Shown one piece after another: positions 7,736 through 17,327 of a stretch of 50,231 nucleotides of DNA (positions are counted from its first letter, which is position 1; the number at the start of each line of letters is the position of its first letter). The notes beneath the pieces are model-generated. The model was not told the DNA's origin and did not search any database. It worked only from the letters and a program-made list of their open reading frames with translations. Source of the DNA: an uncultured Lachnospiraceae bacterium (GTDB lineage Bacteria > Bacillota > Clostridia > Lachnospirales > Lachnospiraceae); contig CANRWO010000023.1 of assembly GCA_947643615.1 (NCBI GenBank), forward strand, positions 1 through 50,231, in the 5' to 3' direction. The translations under genes and the position numbers were made by a program.

Positions 7736-10045
7736 TTATTCTTGTGGCATGTTTGACTGCGCCCTGCGGCGGTAATCTGATGCCGTGATTCCCGTGAGGT
7801 TCTGGAAATTGCGTCGAAATGAGCGGGAATTTGAGAATCCTGCCATGGCGGCAATCTCGTCTACGTTTCTATCTGAGGACGCAAGCAGTTCCTTCGCATG
7901 CTTTATCCGCACATGGTTAATATAATTGAGCAATCCTTCCCCTGTGTGGTTTTTAAAAATCTTAGACATATAATTAGGGGACAACGCCATGGCATCTGCC
8001 ACGGCCGTCACGTTCAGGCTGGTGTCGCCGTAAAAATTATCTATATAATTTTTGATTTTCCTGACAAGCAGTGACTCTCTGTCCGCCGCATCCGGCGGCA
8101 TTGTCCCCATGGTATTGCAAAGGCAGGCCAGAACCCGGTTTATTCTGTCTTCGCATTGCGCTACGCTCTCCGGATAAAAAGGACCGGAAAGGCAGCCTTC
8201 TACGGCTTCCCGGGTAGCCTGGTCAATGTAATCCTCGGTATCCATGAGGATGGAGGAAATCATAGAACAAATGTTATAGCAGATGAGGAGGTGTGAGGCG
8301 TGAATGGTTTTCAGCTGTTCCGTGTAGTCCCTGACAGCCTCGCTTGCTTTGGTAAAGTCCCGGCGGAATATTGCCTGGTGTATTGAAACGACGTATCTGC
8401 TGCGGTTCAGCCGTTCCATGGGAAGATTCCTGGGATGGCTGGATGCAGGATATATGCCGGGGACGTTTTCCGTGCAACGTTCTTCTATGGAAGAAACCAC
8501 GTCCGCATAGAAGTCCGGAGTGCGTTCAAAGTCATCATAAACGGGACTCAATATAATATACAGTTGTAAATGGAAATGAAGCTGAAAAAATTCATTCAGG
8601 CGGCACATATACTTGCTGCCGGAGCGTTCCCACTCTTCCTGCTGCTCCCCATCCATCATAAAGAAGAATACATGAAAAAACTCGTCCAGTATATGTTCAA
8701 AGGAAAAGTGGCCGTCCAGGATTTCCCTGGCCACATTGTCTATGCAGAAATGCAGCAGGTCCCCGTTCTTTAATGCATCATCGGGTGAAAAGCTTTCGCT
8801 TCCGGCATAAACGGAAACAATGCAGAAATGCTTCCCGGAAAAGTCAAGGGACATGGCGCTTATGATATCCTGTTCCCTGGTATGCAGCCGGATCCCTTTC
8901 AGCTTAGCGTAAAAATACATTTTCTGAATATTTTGTGACATATCGTCCAGGCGGCTTTGCATGGAGCGGTTCAGCCTGTGCATTTCCTCCTGGTATGCCT
9001 CAAGCTGCATGAATTCATTGTTCTTGGTCTCTTTGATGGTGGAGGGAATGGACTCCACTAGCCGGCGCACCGGCTTGTAATTGCGGTATTGGGTAAAAAT
9101 AATAACCAGTACTCCCATTGTCAATGCGGCAAATGTGCTGATAAGGGTTATTTTAAGCATATCAGCAGAGTCTTTTAAGTACAGGGAAGAGGGCGTACAG
9201 AGCACATAATGCCAGTCTGTGACGTCCGACGGCACACTGCTGCAGAAATAGTCCTTGCCGGAAAGATTAACTGTGGCGTGTCCGTCCAGGGCATCCGGAG
9301 GAATTGAAGTGACTGTTTCCAGGGGATCCCCGAAACGGTAAAGTATGTTTCCGCTATGGTCGCATATGAAAAATGTATGATGTACCAAATCTTCCATGGA
9401 TTCTTTAATGAAACGGCTGCTGGTGGTTACCAATATATTATAGTTTAACTCCTGCCTGTTTACAAAAGGATTGGTGCAGGCGAAGACAAAAGAGGGGGAC
9501 CCGATGAGGTCGTAGCTGCAGTAATCGTTCATGAAGTAACGGGACTTGGTATAGTCCCCCCCTATTACGGACATCCATTCTTCGTAAGATGGCATATCCC
9601 CGCGGTATGAGTAGCGCATGGAGGTATATATGGAAACAGATGAGTTGGACACACCTCCCGTAACAATGTAGTCCCTGGAAGGATAGTAGAGCATGATTCC
9701 CATATCGTTGTGGATATACCGGTAGTTGTTCAGCACGTCATAACAGATTTGTGCCCGCTGGAAAAACTCATGGTCATCGGCGCTTTCAGGCAGCTTTAAA
9801 AAATTGTTGTCCAGTATGAGCAGATAGCTTAAATTGTTTATGCTGAGCAGTCTGCTATCCATATCGTCCTGAAGGGAAGATATAATCACACCGTGGCTGT
9901 CTCGGACATGTTCGTTGATGATCCTGCGGCTTATGAGAAAGTTGATTATGATGCTTACGACGGGAATCAGCAGAATAATGATGCAGGTCATAATCCACCG
10001 CACAAGGACTGTCCCGGCAGGCATATTCTTCTCTATTTTTTTCAT
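7736..10045 (-). CDS. Large membrane sensor / AraC-family regulator
   Basis: About 769 residues. Seen: N-terminal membrane helix (VRWIMTCIIILLIPVVSIII), an extracytoplasmic sensor of ~250 residues, a second helix (MLKITLISTFAALTMGVLVI), a long cytoplasmic linker, and a C-terminal AraC double helix-turn-helix (VTAVADAMALSPNYMSKIFK, then EIAAMAGFSNSRSFRRNFQN). Such proteins are usually the local regulator of a neighbouring carbohydrate uptake locus in Firmicutes. The ATG at 10045 is chosen because the membrane helix follows directly; a TTG at 10093 would add 16 residues and neither has a strong ribosome binding site. It sits divergent from the binding-protein operon across 281 bp and immediately upstream of the sulfatase. 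Proposed to control both arms of the locus. Confidence 0.85.
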   Translation of the reverse strand: MKKIEKNMPAGTVLVRWIMTCIIILLIPVVSIIINFLISRRIINEHVRDSHGVIISSLQDDMDSRLLSINNLSYLLILDNNFLKLPESADDHEFFQRAQICYDVLNNYRYIHNDMGIMLYYPSRDYIVTGGVSNSSVSIYTSMRYSYRGDMPSYEEWMSVIGGDYTKSRYFMNDYCSYDLIGSPSFVFACTNPFVNRQELNYNILVTTSSRFIKESMEDLVHHTFFICDHSGNILYRFGDPLETVTSIPPDALDGHATVNLSGKDYFCSSVPSDVTDWHYVLCTPSSLYLKDSADMLKITLISTFAALTMGVLVIIFTQYRNYKPVRRLVESIPSTIKETKNNEFMQLEAYQEEMHRLNRSMQSRLDDMSQNIQKMYFYAKLKGIRLHTREQDIISAMSLDFSGKHFCIVSVYAGSESFSPDDALKNGDLLHFCIDNVAREILDGHFSFEHILDEFFHVFFFMMDGEQQEEWERSGSKYMCRLNEFFQLHFHLQLYIILSPVYDDFERTPDFYADVVSSIEERCTENVPGIYPASSHPRNLPMERLNRSRYVVSIHQAIFRRDFTKASEAVRDYTEQLKTIHASHLLICYNICSMISSILMDTEDYIDQATREAVEGCLSGPFYPESVAQCEDRINRVLACLCNTMGTMPPDAADRESLLVRKIKNYIDNFYGDTSLNVTAVADAMALSPNYMSKIFKNHTGEGLLNYINHVRIKHAKELLASSDRNVDEIAAMAGFSNSRSFRRNFQNLTGITASDYRRRAQSNMPQE

Positions 10046-10230
10046 TTTAAAATTTAATAACCATGCCTTTCCGTAACCTGCGCACAGTGCCAAAGCGCTA
10101 TTTGCGCATGGGTTGTCGTTACCTCGCCCATAATTATAGCAAAGGGAAAAATGTAAGTCCAGGACAATAAAAAGGATGAGGGGACAAAATCCGGCATCAA
10201 CGTAGTTTTCACATTTTTTGTCCGTTTGGA

Positions 10231-10273
10231 GGGGATATTGTCACTTATCACAGTATCCCCGGTTTTATATAAT
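10231..10273 (+). promoter_or_regulatory. Promoter and overlapping inverted repeat of the glycan-uptake operon
   Basis: TTATCA (10245-10250), a 17-bp spacer and TATAAT (10268-10273) lie 53 bp before the lipoprotein start. GGGGATATTGT (10231-10241) and ACAGTATCCCC (10250-10260) are reverse complements with one mismatch, centred on the -35 hexamer. This geometry suits a dimeric regulator. The rest of the 10046-10326 gap showed no other clear signal. Confidence 0.5.
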
Positions 10274-10326
10274 GGCGGTAGATACAGTAAACAGCCATAT
10301 TTCACAACCAATAAGGAGGATATCAC

Positions 10327-12000
10327 ATGAAAAAGGAAATCAGAAAATGCATTGCTCTGTGTATTGCAACCGGAATGACAGCAGGACTTGTGGCCTGCGG
10401 GGGCGATGGGGGTACGGCTGCTTCAGAGCCGCCGGGAACTGCCGTTGCCGATAATAAGGAAAATATTCCATCTTCAGTGCCGGGAGAGCTGCCTGATGCC
10501 GGCACATCCGTCCATTATCCGATCCAGGGGGCGGAGAAGCTTACTTTCGGAATGGCTCTTGCCAATGAATGGTCAGACAGATTTGACTCCTGGACGGATC
10601 TGCCCATTGGAAGGGCGGTACAGGAGAAGACAGGGGTAGAGCTTGAAATGGTGCATGTGGCAGACAATAAGGCTATGAACCTGCTTCTTGCGTCTCCTGA
10701 CCTGCCGGACATTATCCTTTTTAACTTCCAGAACAATTACAGCGGAGGAGAGATCAAGGCCATAGAGGATGGGGTGATCTTTCCCATGGATGCGGAATTT
10801 TTACAGCAAAATGCCCCCGACTACTGGGAAGTGCTTAACAGTAATGAGAACATCATGAAAGGCAGCACCAACCAGCAGAACCAGGTATTCGGATTTACTT
10901 TTATCATGGGTGATGACAAAATTAAGACAGGATACGGCCTGACGGTCCGGGATGACTGGTGCGAGCAGTTAGGCCTTGACGTGGCTCAGATCGATACGGC
11001 GGAAGAGTTCCATGATATGCTCTCAAGGTTCAAAAGTGAACTGAATGTGGAGATTCCCATGACATTTACATCCAAAAACCTGGAAGAACTCCTGGATTAC
11101 GGCACGATTACTTCTCCCTTCGGACTTGTCACAAGGGATGTTTACCAGAAGGAAGGGACGGTCCACATCGGATACGCGGAGAAGGAGTACAAGGATGTTC
11201 TTGCTTATTTGAACCAGCTCTACAATGAAGGATTGCTTGATGCCAACTTTTCCACGAATGATGCGGCCACCGTTACGGCAAACATGCTTTCAGGTACTTC
11301 CGGTGTATCCACAGGCGCCCTGGGGGGAGGCATTGGGACATGGCTGCAGACCAACAGGGATGTGGAGGGTTACAGTCTGGCAGGCCTGCACAATCTGGTA
11401 GAAAATGACGGAGATAAATCCCTCTATGGTTTCTATAAGACGGATGTCATCGGCAAGACGGCAGTGATTACAAACAGCTGTGAAAACAAAGAGCTGGCGG
11501 CTCAGTTCCTGAATTACGGCTATACGGATGAAGGGCATATGTTGTATGTATTCGGAGTAGAGGGCGAGAGCTATGAAATGGTGGACGGAGAGCCTCAGTA
11601 CACGGAATATATTATGCATAACCCTGACGGCCTGACCGTAAAGAAAGCAATGTCGGAATATACCCTTTCCTGGGACAACGGTCCCTTTGTGCAGGACTTG
11701 AGACAGAAGCTCCAGTCGGCATCCATGCCGGAACAGCTTGCGGCGTGGGATGTATGGGACGATACTACGGTGGAGGAATATTTCCTGCCCAAGATTGCCA
11801 TCGCACAGGAGGATTTGGCGGAATACAGCAGCTTGAGGAGCGACATTAAAACGTATGTCAATGAAATGACCATTAAATTTGTGCGCGGCACTGAGTCCCT
11901 TGACCATTTTGACGAATACCTTGCAACTTTGGAGTCCATGGGAGTAAGCCGCCTGACCGAGATTATTCAGGCGGCTACGGATGAGTATTACGCAAGGTAA
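10327..12000 (+). CDS. Carbohydrate ABC transporter substrate-binding lipoprotein (LplA-like)
   Basis: A 557-residue extracellular solute-binding protein. Seen: signal peptide with lipobox LVAC (lipidated Cys24), a Ser/Thr/Pro/Gly-poor linker to about residue 65, then a binding fold with the TWLQTNRDVEGYSL and YFLPKIAIAQEDLAEY-type stretches typical of the long (500-560 residue) LplA-type binding proteins. It captures an oligosaccharide outside the membrane and hands it to the two permeases encoded next. Start ATG 10327 with AAGGAGG upstream. It is the first gene of an apparent operon with the two permeases and the GH106-like enzyme; a stem-loop just after its stop may keep its mRNA level above that of the permeases. 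Confidence 0.9.
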   Translation: MKKEIRKCIALCIATGMTAGLVACGGDGGTAASEPPGTAVADNKENIPSSVPGELPDAGTSVHYPIQGAEKLTFGMALANEWSDRFDSWTDLPIGRAVQEKTGVELEMVHVADNKAMNLLLASPDLPDIILFNFQNNYSGGEIKAIEDGVIFPMDAEFLQQNAPDYWEVLNSNENIMKGSTNQQNQVFGFTFIMGDDKIKTGYGLTVRDDWCEQLGLDVAQIDTAEEFHDMLSRFKSELNVEIPMTFTSKNLEELLDYGTITSPFGLVTRDVYQKEGTVHIGYAEKEYKDVLAYLNQLYNEGLLDANFSTNDAATVTANMLSGTSGVSTGALGGGIGTWLQTNRDVEGYSLAGLHNLVENDGDKSLYGFYKTDVIGKTAVITNSCENKELAAQFLNYGYTDEGHMLYVFGVEGESYEMVDGEPQYTEYIMHNPDGLTVKKAMSEYTLSWDNGPFVQDLRQKLQSASMPEQLAAWDVWDDTTVEEYFLPKIAIAQEDLAEYSSLRSDIKTYVNEMTIKFVRGTESLDHFDEYLATLESMGVSRLTEIIQAATDEYYAR

Positions 12001-12014
12001 CTATCGGGCGGATA

Positions 12015-12049
12015 GCGGGGCAGGTATCCGAAGGGATTCCTGCCTCTGC
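12015..12049 (+). other. Intercistronic stem-loop after the binding-protein gene
   Basis: GGCAGG (12019-12024) pairs with CCTGCC (12039-12044), with further pairing inside (TCC/GGA) and outside (GC..GC). It is not followed by a T-run. Such hairpins behind binding-protein genes often protect the upstream mRNA or act as partial terminators. The rest of the 194-bp gap to the permease shows nothing clear. Confidence 0.4.
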
Positions 12050-12194
12050 TCATATTCTAAATGTGAAAACAACTTGATAACTTACTTTTCGCACACATAT
12101 TTGTGCCGGAGCCGCAAATTTGAATTGCAGAGCCGAACTTGACATTTGGTTCCCATACCCGCACTAAAACGTTCCGGCGGAATGGAGATTAATT

Positions 12195-13175
12195 ATGAAG
12201 AAAGCTGACAACATACGACAGGCAAAGCGACAGGCAGAGACAGGAAAGAGATCCTTTGGGATACGGCTGGAAAAGGATCTTAAGAGAAATTATGGGGCCT
12301 ATCTGTTGTTTCTGCCGGTGGCGCTGTACTACATCCTGTTTGCGTATAAGCCAATGTATGGCATACTTGTTGCATTTAAGGATTTTACCCCTGCAAGGGG
12401 TGTATGGGAAAGTCCCTGGACTTCCGGCTACGGATTTGGCCACTTTATTTCTTTTTTTAAGTCCTTTTACTTCACCCGCGTTCTGAAGAATACGCTGATA
12501 ATCAGCTTCAGCACGCTGTTGGTGACGTTCCCGGCGCCGATCGTACTGGCGCTCCTCCTCAATGAAGTCAGGGGCACAAAGTTCAAAAGAACCATACAGA
12601 CCCTTTCCTATATGCCGCATTTTATCTCCCTGGTGGTCATATGCAGTATGCTGCGGCTCTTTGTGGCAGACAATGGAATTGTGACAGGGTTTTTGAAAAC
12701 ACTTGGTATTGTGGACGGTACATATTCCCTTTTGTCCATGGAGAACTATTTTGTCCCTATTTATGTCTTTTCCGGTCTGTGGCAGACAGTGGGGTGGAAT
12801 GCCATCATTTATATGTCGGCTTTATCCGGTATTGACCAGGGATTATATGAGGCGGCCAGAATTGACGGGGCAGGGAAATTTAAGCAAATGTGGCATGTGA
12901 CGCTCCCAGGGCTCATGCCAACCATTGTCATGCTGTTGATCTTAAGGATAGGCCAGATTATGAGTATTGGCCATGAGAAGATCATTCTCTTATATAATGA
13001 GGAAATCTATTCCACTGCGGATGTTATTTCCTCCTTTGTGTACAGGAAAGGTCTTTTGGAGTACAATTGGGGATTCAGTACAGCGGTGGGGTTGTTTAAT
13101 TCAGTGATCAATTTCATGCTTGTACTTATGGCCAATCGGATTTCCAGGAAGACAATTGACATGGGATTGTGGTGA
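12195..13175 (+). CDS. Sugar ABC transporter permease (LplB-like)
   Basis: A 326-residue inner membrane permease with six hydrophobic segments after a basic N-terminal tail. The permease EAA loop is visible as EAARIDGAGKFKQMWHVTLP, the site where the ATPase docks. It pairs with the next permease to form the channel for the sugar bound by the upstream lipoprotein. GGAG lies seven bases before the ATG. No ATPase gene is in this operon; in Firmicutes such transporters commonly use a shared MsmK-type ATPase encoded elsewhere, which is the likely arrangement here. Confidence 0.92.
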   Translation: MKKADNIRQAKRQAETGKRSFGIRLEKDLKRNYGAYLLFLPVALYYILFAYKPMYGILVAFKDFTPARGVWESPWTSGYGFGHFISFFKSFYFTRVLKNTLIISFSTLLVTFPAPIVLALLLNEVRGTKFKRTIQTLSYMPHFISLVVICSMLRLFVADNGIVTGFLKTLGIVDGTYSLLSMENYFVPIYVFSGLWQTVGWNAIIYMSALSGIDQGLYEAARIDGAGKFKQMWHVTLPGLMPTIVMLLILRIGQIMSIGHEKIILLYNEEIYSTADVISSFVYRKGLLEYNWGFSTAVGLFNSVINFMLVLMANRISRKTIDMGLW

Positions 13176-13281
13176 TATGCCTAAAATGAAATTTGGCACG
13201 GAAAATAAGAGATTGCCTGTCACAAAATTGTGAGCTGTTTATGGCTTTGGGCAACAGTGCAGCGGAGAAATGGGGATTATT

Positions 13282-14163
13282 ATGAGATATAAGAGCAAAG
13301 GTTATACGGTTTTTACGGTGTTTAACTATATTTTTCTGGGTCTGGTGGGGTTTGCCTGCCTGTATCCGTTATATTATGTGGTCATTGCTTCCTTCAGCGA
13401 TCCGGTAAAGTTGATCTCCCACGACGGAATGCTCCTTTTTCCGCTTGAGGAGTTCACGCTGGACGGCTACCGCATGGTTTTCAGCAACAGGCTTGTGATG
13501 AGCGGCTACCGTAATACGCTAATCGTTTTGTTTGTGGGTCTGTGCTTTAACATGGTCCTGACTGTAATGGGGGCATATGTGATCTCCCTGAGGAAGCTAA
13601 TGCTGAGGAAACCTTTTACCATTTTGATTATTGTAACTATGTATTTCAACGGGGGCATGATCCCAACTTATTTAAATGTTTCCAGCCTTGGTATGATAGA
13701 TTCCCTTTGGTCGCTTATCATACCGGGAGCCGTTACCACCAGTAACCTGCTGATCATGAGAAGCGCATTTATGGCTGTGCCGGAGAGCCTTTCGGAGGCG
13801 GCGGAAATCGATGGCGCAGGCCACAGGCAGATTTTATTGCAGGTAATGCTCCCGCTGGTCAAGGCGACACTGGCCGTTATGGTCCTGTACTACGGCGTAG
13901 CCCACTGGAACGCTTGGTTCAACGCTTCCATATATCTGCGTTCTGCGGGGAAATTCCCCTTGCAGCTTGTCCTTCGAAATATCTTGATAGAAGGGTTAAA
14001 CAATGATATGCTTACAGATGTGGGGAGTGCGGACAACCCTCAGGCGGTACAGCTGTTAAAGTATTCCCTGATTGTGGTAAGCACGGTTCCCATAATGTGT
14101 ATCTATCCCCTGTTGCAGAAGTTTTTTGAGAAAGGTGTTATGTTGGGGGCTGTTAAGGGGTAA
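13282..14163 (+). CDS. Carbohydrate ABC transporter permease (LplC/YtcP-like)
   Basis: About 293 residues, six membrane segments, with the EAA loop EAAEIDGAGHRQILLQVMLP. The N-terminus (YTVFTVFNYIFLGLVGFACLYPLYYV) and C-terminus (LQKFFEKGVMLGAVKG) are both characteristic of the second permease of Lpl-type transporters. Two starts are close: ATG 13270 and ATG 13282; the latter has a G-rich stretch at a better distance and is preferred, with low certainty. It follows the first permease by ~100 bp and is followed after 36 bp by the glycosidase. Confidence 0.92.
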   Translation: MRYKSKGYTVFTVFNYIFLGLVGFACLYPLYYVVIASFSDPVKLISHDGMLLFPLEEFTLDGYRMVFSNRLVMSGYRNTLIVLFVGLCFNMVLTVMGAYVISLRKLMLRKPFTILIIVTMYFNGGMIPTYLNVSSLGMIDSLWSLIIPGAVTTSNLLIMRSAFMAVPESLSEAAEIDGAGHRQILLQVMLPLVKATLAVMVLYYGVAHWNAWFNASIYLRSAGKFPLQLVLRNILIEGLNNDMLTDVGSADNPQAVQLLKYSLIVVSTVPIMCIYPLLQKFFEKGVMLGAVKG

Positions 14164-14199
14164 CTGTAAATCGTTTCGCAATGCATAGGAGGATGCGCT

Positions 14200-17100
14200 A
14201 TGGCAGGGAATGAATTTAAGCTGGGGATGCAGCCGTTTTGGTTCTGGAACGGGGAGATGGACGAAGGGGAAATTGTCCGTCAGATTTTGGAGATGAAGGA
14301 GAAGGGGATACCGGGGTTCATGATCCATCCCCGCCAGGGAATGGAAATCCCGTATATGTCGAAAGCGTTTTTCGACAGGGTAAGGCTGGCGGTGCGCACT
14401 GCCAGGGACAATGGGATGGAAGTGTGGATTTATGACGAATATCCGTACCCCAGCGGTATTTGCGCGGGGGAGGTGGTGCTGGGGCATCCGGAATACCTGT
14501 GCAAGCTGCTGAGAAAAAGTGTCTGTCAGGTAATGGGCGGTGAAAGCGTAAAGCTGAGCGCTCCCTGGGGCAGGGTGGTGCTTGCAAGGGCCTACCCCAT
14601 GGATGGGGAGAAAATATGCTTAAACGAATATATTGATTTGCAGGAATACGTGGGGACCTGTTATGAAGAGGAGGTATTCCAGTACAGCGGCCTGACCCAT
14701 TACAACAAGAAGCGCTATTTCACCGGACATCCCGACAAGACCCTGGTCTGGGATGCCCCTTCGGACATACCGGATACACAGTGGAAAGTATATCTGGTTA
14801 CGGAAGTGGTGTTTGATCATTTTAAGTATTTCAATCACTTTATTGATACTTTGAACCCGGAAGCCACAAGGTATTTTATAGAACTGACCCATGAACGTTA
14901 TAAAAAGGAAATCGGGGACGAATTCGGTAAGACGGTAAAGGGTTTCTTTACAGACGAGATCACGGCATTCCCGGACAGCCAGCCTTGGTCGCCCCTTCTT
15001 CCGGGGTTGGTAAAGGACAGGTTCGGTATAGACCTGGAGGACAGCCTTCCGGCTCTGTGGGAGGATCTGGGCGCGGTTTCGGCTAAGGTAAGGTATGCTT
15101 ACTGGTGTACTGCCACAGACGCGTTTATAGATGCTTATGACAAGCAGGTCTATGAATGGTGCAGCCGTAACGGCCTCCTGTATGTAGGTGAAAAACCTAT
15201 TATGCGCAGCAAACAGATGAAATATGTCCATGTGCCGGGGATAGACGCGGGACACCAGAAGGCCGGCGACGTTCCTCTTATGGTACAGGGAAAGTACCGC
15301 GCTAACGGCAAGTTTGCCGCTTCTGCGGCCCATTTCTATGGAAAACCTGCCGCGCTGTGTGAGGTGGGGCACAGCATAGGCTGGGGCATGACAATGCAGG
15401 ATATGAAATGGATGTTTGACTGGCTGGGAGTGCTTGGCATAGATTGGTTTGTGATCCACGGATTCTTTTACACCGCAGACGGACTTAAGAAACACGATGC
15501 CCCGCCCTCGGCATTTTTCCAGATGCCCTGGTGGGAGGATGGGGAGAAAATTACCGCCTACGCGGAGGATATGGGGAACCTTCTTCAGTCTGTCAGGAGG
15601 AATGTAAAGCTGCTGGCGCTGGATCCTGTCACTTCCGCATGGACGGCAGGGGGCAGAGAGGCCAGGAAACTGAAAGACGCTTTTGCCGATCTCCAGACAG
15701 GACTTATGTGTCAGGGACTGGATTATTACATTATAGACCCGGAGCTTTTTGCAGAGGGAGAAGTAGAGGAAGAATCCGAAAGAGTACGATTTATGGTACA
15801 GGGTGAAGGATATGACTGTGTGGTCCTGCCGCCTATGACGAATCTCGAGGAACCCGCATGCAGAAAGCTGAAAGAGTTTATGGACCGAGGCGGTAATGTC
15901 TGTGCCGTTTCCTGCGTTCCCTATGAGCCTGTCACCGAATACAATGAAACGGTTTCAAGCCTGCAGGGTCTTTTCGGGGTGGACGGAGAGGAAACATACC
16001 GTATGTTTTTGGAGGGTACTTTTTCGGACTCCAGAGAAAACGGGGCCCATTATTTTGCCGCCGGTGTGAATGACGCGGTGAAATGGTTAAAGGAAAAGCT
16101 CTTTGACGGAGTGGGCATCGTGCCTTTGGACGGCCTGGGAATGGAGGGAGTTCCCCATTTCTTCGGAAAGGACAGCGAAGGCCGCAGGATGGCGTTTTTG
16201 GTAAACAGCAGCCCGGTTGACAGGGAATTCCGTATGGATGTGGACGGCAGTTCCTGTATAGTCAGGATGTGTGCCTTTGATGCCAAAGCTTTCTGCCTGG
16301 AAGAAGGAGGATTTGGTGCAGTATTATTTGGTGAGGAGGAACCGGAGAAGGGAATTTCCCAGGTTCAGGTAAATGCGGATGGCTGCTGGAATGTCCGCAC
16401 GGAAGGCATGAATGCACTTCGGCTGGGTTGGTGGGGCGTATCCCTTCCGGACGGGCAGTCGGCGTATCTTGAGACTGCCCCGCTGATTGACCAGATGGAA
16501 TCAGGCGGGTTCTCCCTTCCCGTCACCCAGGCGCGTTATTTCGGATGCCCGAAGGAACTGGAATTTCCGGAAGTGGAGATCTTATGTGAAAAGACATTCC
16601 TGTGCAGGGGGTTATGGAAGGAATCCGAAACGCCTTGTCCGGAAATCTACCTGGCCATGGAACCCGGCACTTTCCATGGGGAATGGCAGATTGAGGTCAA
16701 CGGCTGCAGGATAGAAGAGACTGATTTTACCCCAGGGAAACTGTCCCCGGACCAGTTCCTGTACACAAAGCAGGCAACGGAAATTGGTGCACATTTAAAA
16801 GAGGGCATCAACCGGATTAAGGTTCGTGTGAAGAGCGGCCAGTCCTTTGGCGGTTTCCGAAATCCTTTATATCTGTTCGGCAGGTTCGCTACGTTTAAAG
16901 AAGGTGAACTGTGGTCGCTTGTCCCTGAGAAAAGGGAAGGGGAAGCAGGGGATATGGTTTCCCTGGGACTGCCGTTTTACTGCGGTGAGACTGTGTTTGA
17001 AAGAGAGATCGACCTGCCCCAGTGCAGCGGCGACTTCCTGACGATAAAGTTAACGGGAACCGTGCTTTTCGACTCGGTGCGGTTAGAGGTGGGAGGATAT

Positions 17101-17265
17101 GAGACGGCTCCCTGTGCATGGCGGCCATATCTGTACCGCATCCCCGCCGAATATGTGAAGCCGGGAAAACAGACTGTGAGGATGAAAGTCAGGAATACGG
17201 CGTTGGGACTTTTCGAGGGACAGAAGTTTGACGATGCCAGCCGTTCGTACGTTAATGTGGAATAG
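14200..17265 (+). CDS. GH106-like glycoside hydrolase (putative alpha-L-rhamnosidase type)
   Basis: A 1021-residue protein with no signal peptide, so cytoplasmic. The N-terminal ~500 residues look like a TIM-barrel glycosidase of the GH106/GH2-related group: FWFWNGEMDEGEI, then GFMIHPRQGMEIPYM, VWIYDEYPYPSG and the acidic segment GFFTDEITAFP, a likely site of a catalytic acid. A middle region (ALDPVTSAW, then VVLPPMTNLEE) resembles a class I glutamine amidotransferase-like fold found in this group, and the C-terminal part looks like beta-sandwich carbohydrate-binding modules. GH106 members remove alpha-L-rhamnose from plant or bacterial glycans; the true substrate here is unknown. AGGAGG sits seven bases before the ATG. 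Last gene of the transporter operon, so it probably processes the imported oligosaccharide together with the sulfatase. Confidence 0.75.
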   Translation: MAGNEFKLGMQPFWFWNGEMDEGEIVRQILEMKEKGIPGFMIHPRQGMEIPYMSKAFFDRVRLAVRTARDNGMEVWIYDEYPYPSGICAGEVVLGHPEYLCKLLRKSVCQVMGGESVKLSAPWGRVVLARAYPMDGEKICLNEYIDLQEYVGTCYEEEVFQYSGLTHYNKKRYFTGHPDKTLVWDAPSDIPDTQWKVYLVTEVVFDHFKYFNHFIDTLNPEATRYFIELTHERYKKEIGDEFGKTVKGFFTDEITAFPDSQPWSPLLPGLVKDRFGIDLEDSLPALWEDLGAVSAKVRYAYWCTATDAFIDAYDKQVYEWCSRNGLLYVGEKPIMRSKQMKYVHVPGIDAGHQKAGDVPLMVQGKYRANGKFAASAAHFYGKPAALCEVGHSIGWGMTMQDMKWMFDWLGVLGIDWFVIHGFFYTADGLKKHDAPPSAFFQMPWWEDGEKITAYAEDMGNLLQSVRRNVKLLALDPVTSAWTAGGREARKLKDAFADLQTGLMCQGLDYYIIDPELFAEGEVEEESERVRFMVQGEGYDCVVLPPMTNLEEPACRKLKEFMDRGGNVCAVSCVPYEPVTEYNETVSSLQGLFGVDGEETYRMFLEGTFSDSRENGAHYFAAGVNDAVKWLKEKLFDGVGIVPLDGLGMEGVPHFFGKDSEGRRMAFLVNSSPVDREFRMDVDGSSCIVRMCAFDAKAFCLEEGGFGAVLFGEEEPEKGISQVQVNADGCWNVRTEGMNALRLGWWGVSLPDGQSAYLETAPLIDQMESGGFSLPVTQARYFGCPKELEFPEVEILCEKTFLCRGLWKESETPCPEIYLAMEPGTFHGEWQIEVNGCRIEETDFTPGKLSPDQFLYTKQATEIGAHLKEGINRIKVRVKSGQSFGGFRNPLYLFGRFATFKEGELWSLVPEKREGEAGDMVSLGLPFYCGETVFEREIDLPQCSGDFLTIKLTGTVLFDSVRLEVGGYETAPCAWRPYLYRIPAEYVKPGKQTVRMKVRNTALGLFEGQKFDDASRSYVNVE

Positions 17266-17294
17266 TTTGAGGAACTTGGAATCAACATAAAAGA

Positions 17295-17327
17295 AAGGGA
17301 CAGCTTTTTTACAGTGAGCTGTCCCTT
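17295..17327. terminator. Bidirectional terminator between the glycosidase and ogt
   Basis: AAGGGACAGCT (17295-17305) and AGCTGTCCCTT (17317-17327) form an 11-bp stem. On the minus strand the stem is followed by TTCTTTT. The ogt stop codon lies in the loop. It can end both the plus-strand operon and ogt. Confidence 0.75.

Noticed and set aside
6695..7756. Long plus-strand frame opposite the sulfatase
   Set aside because: The minus strand encodes complete sulfatase motifs; the plus-strand product has no recognisable domain or start signals.
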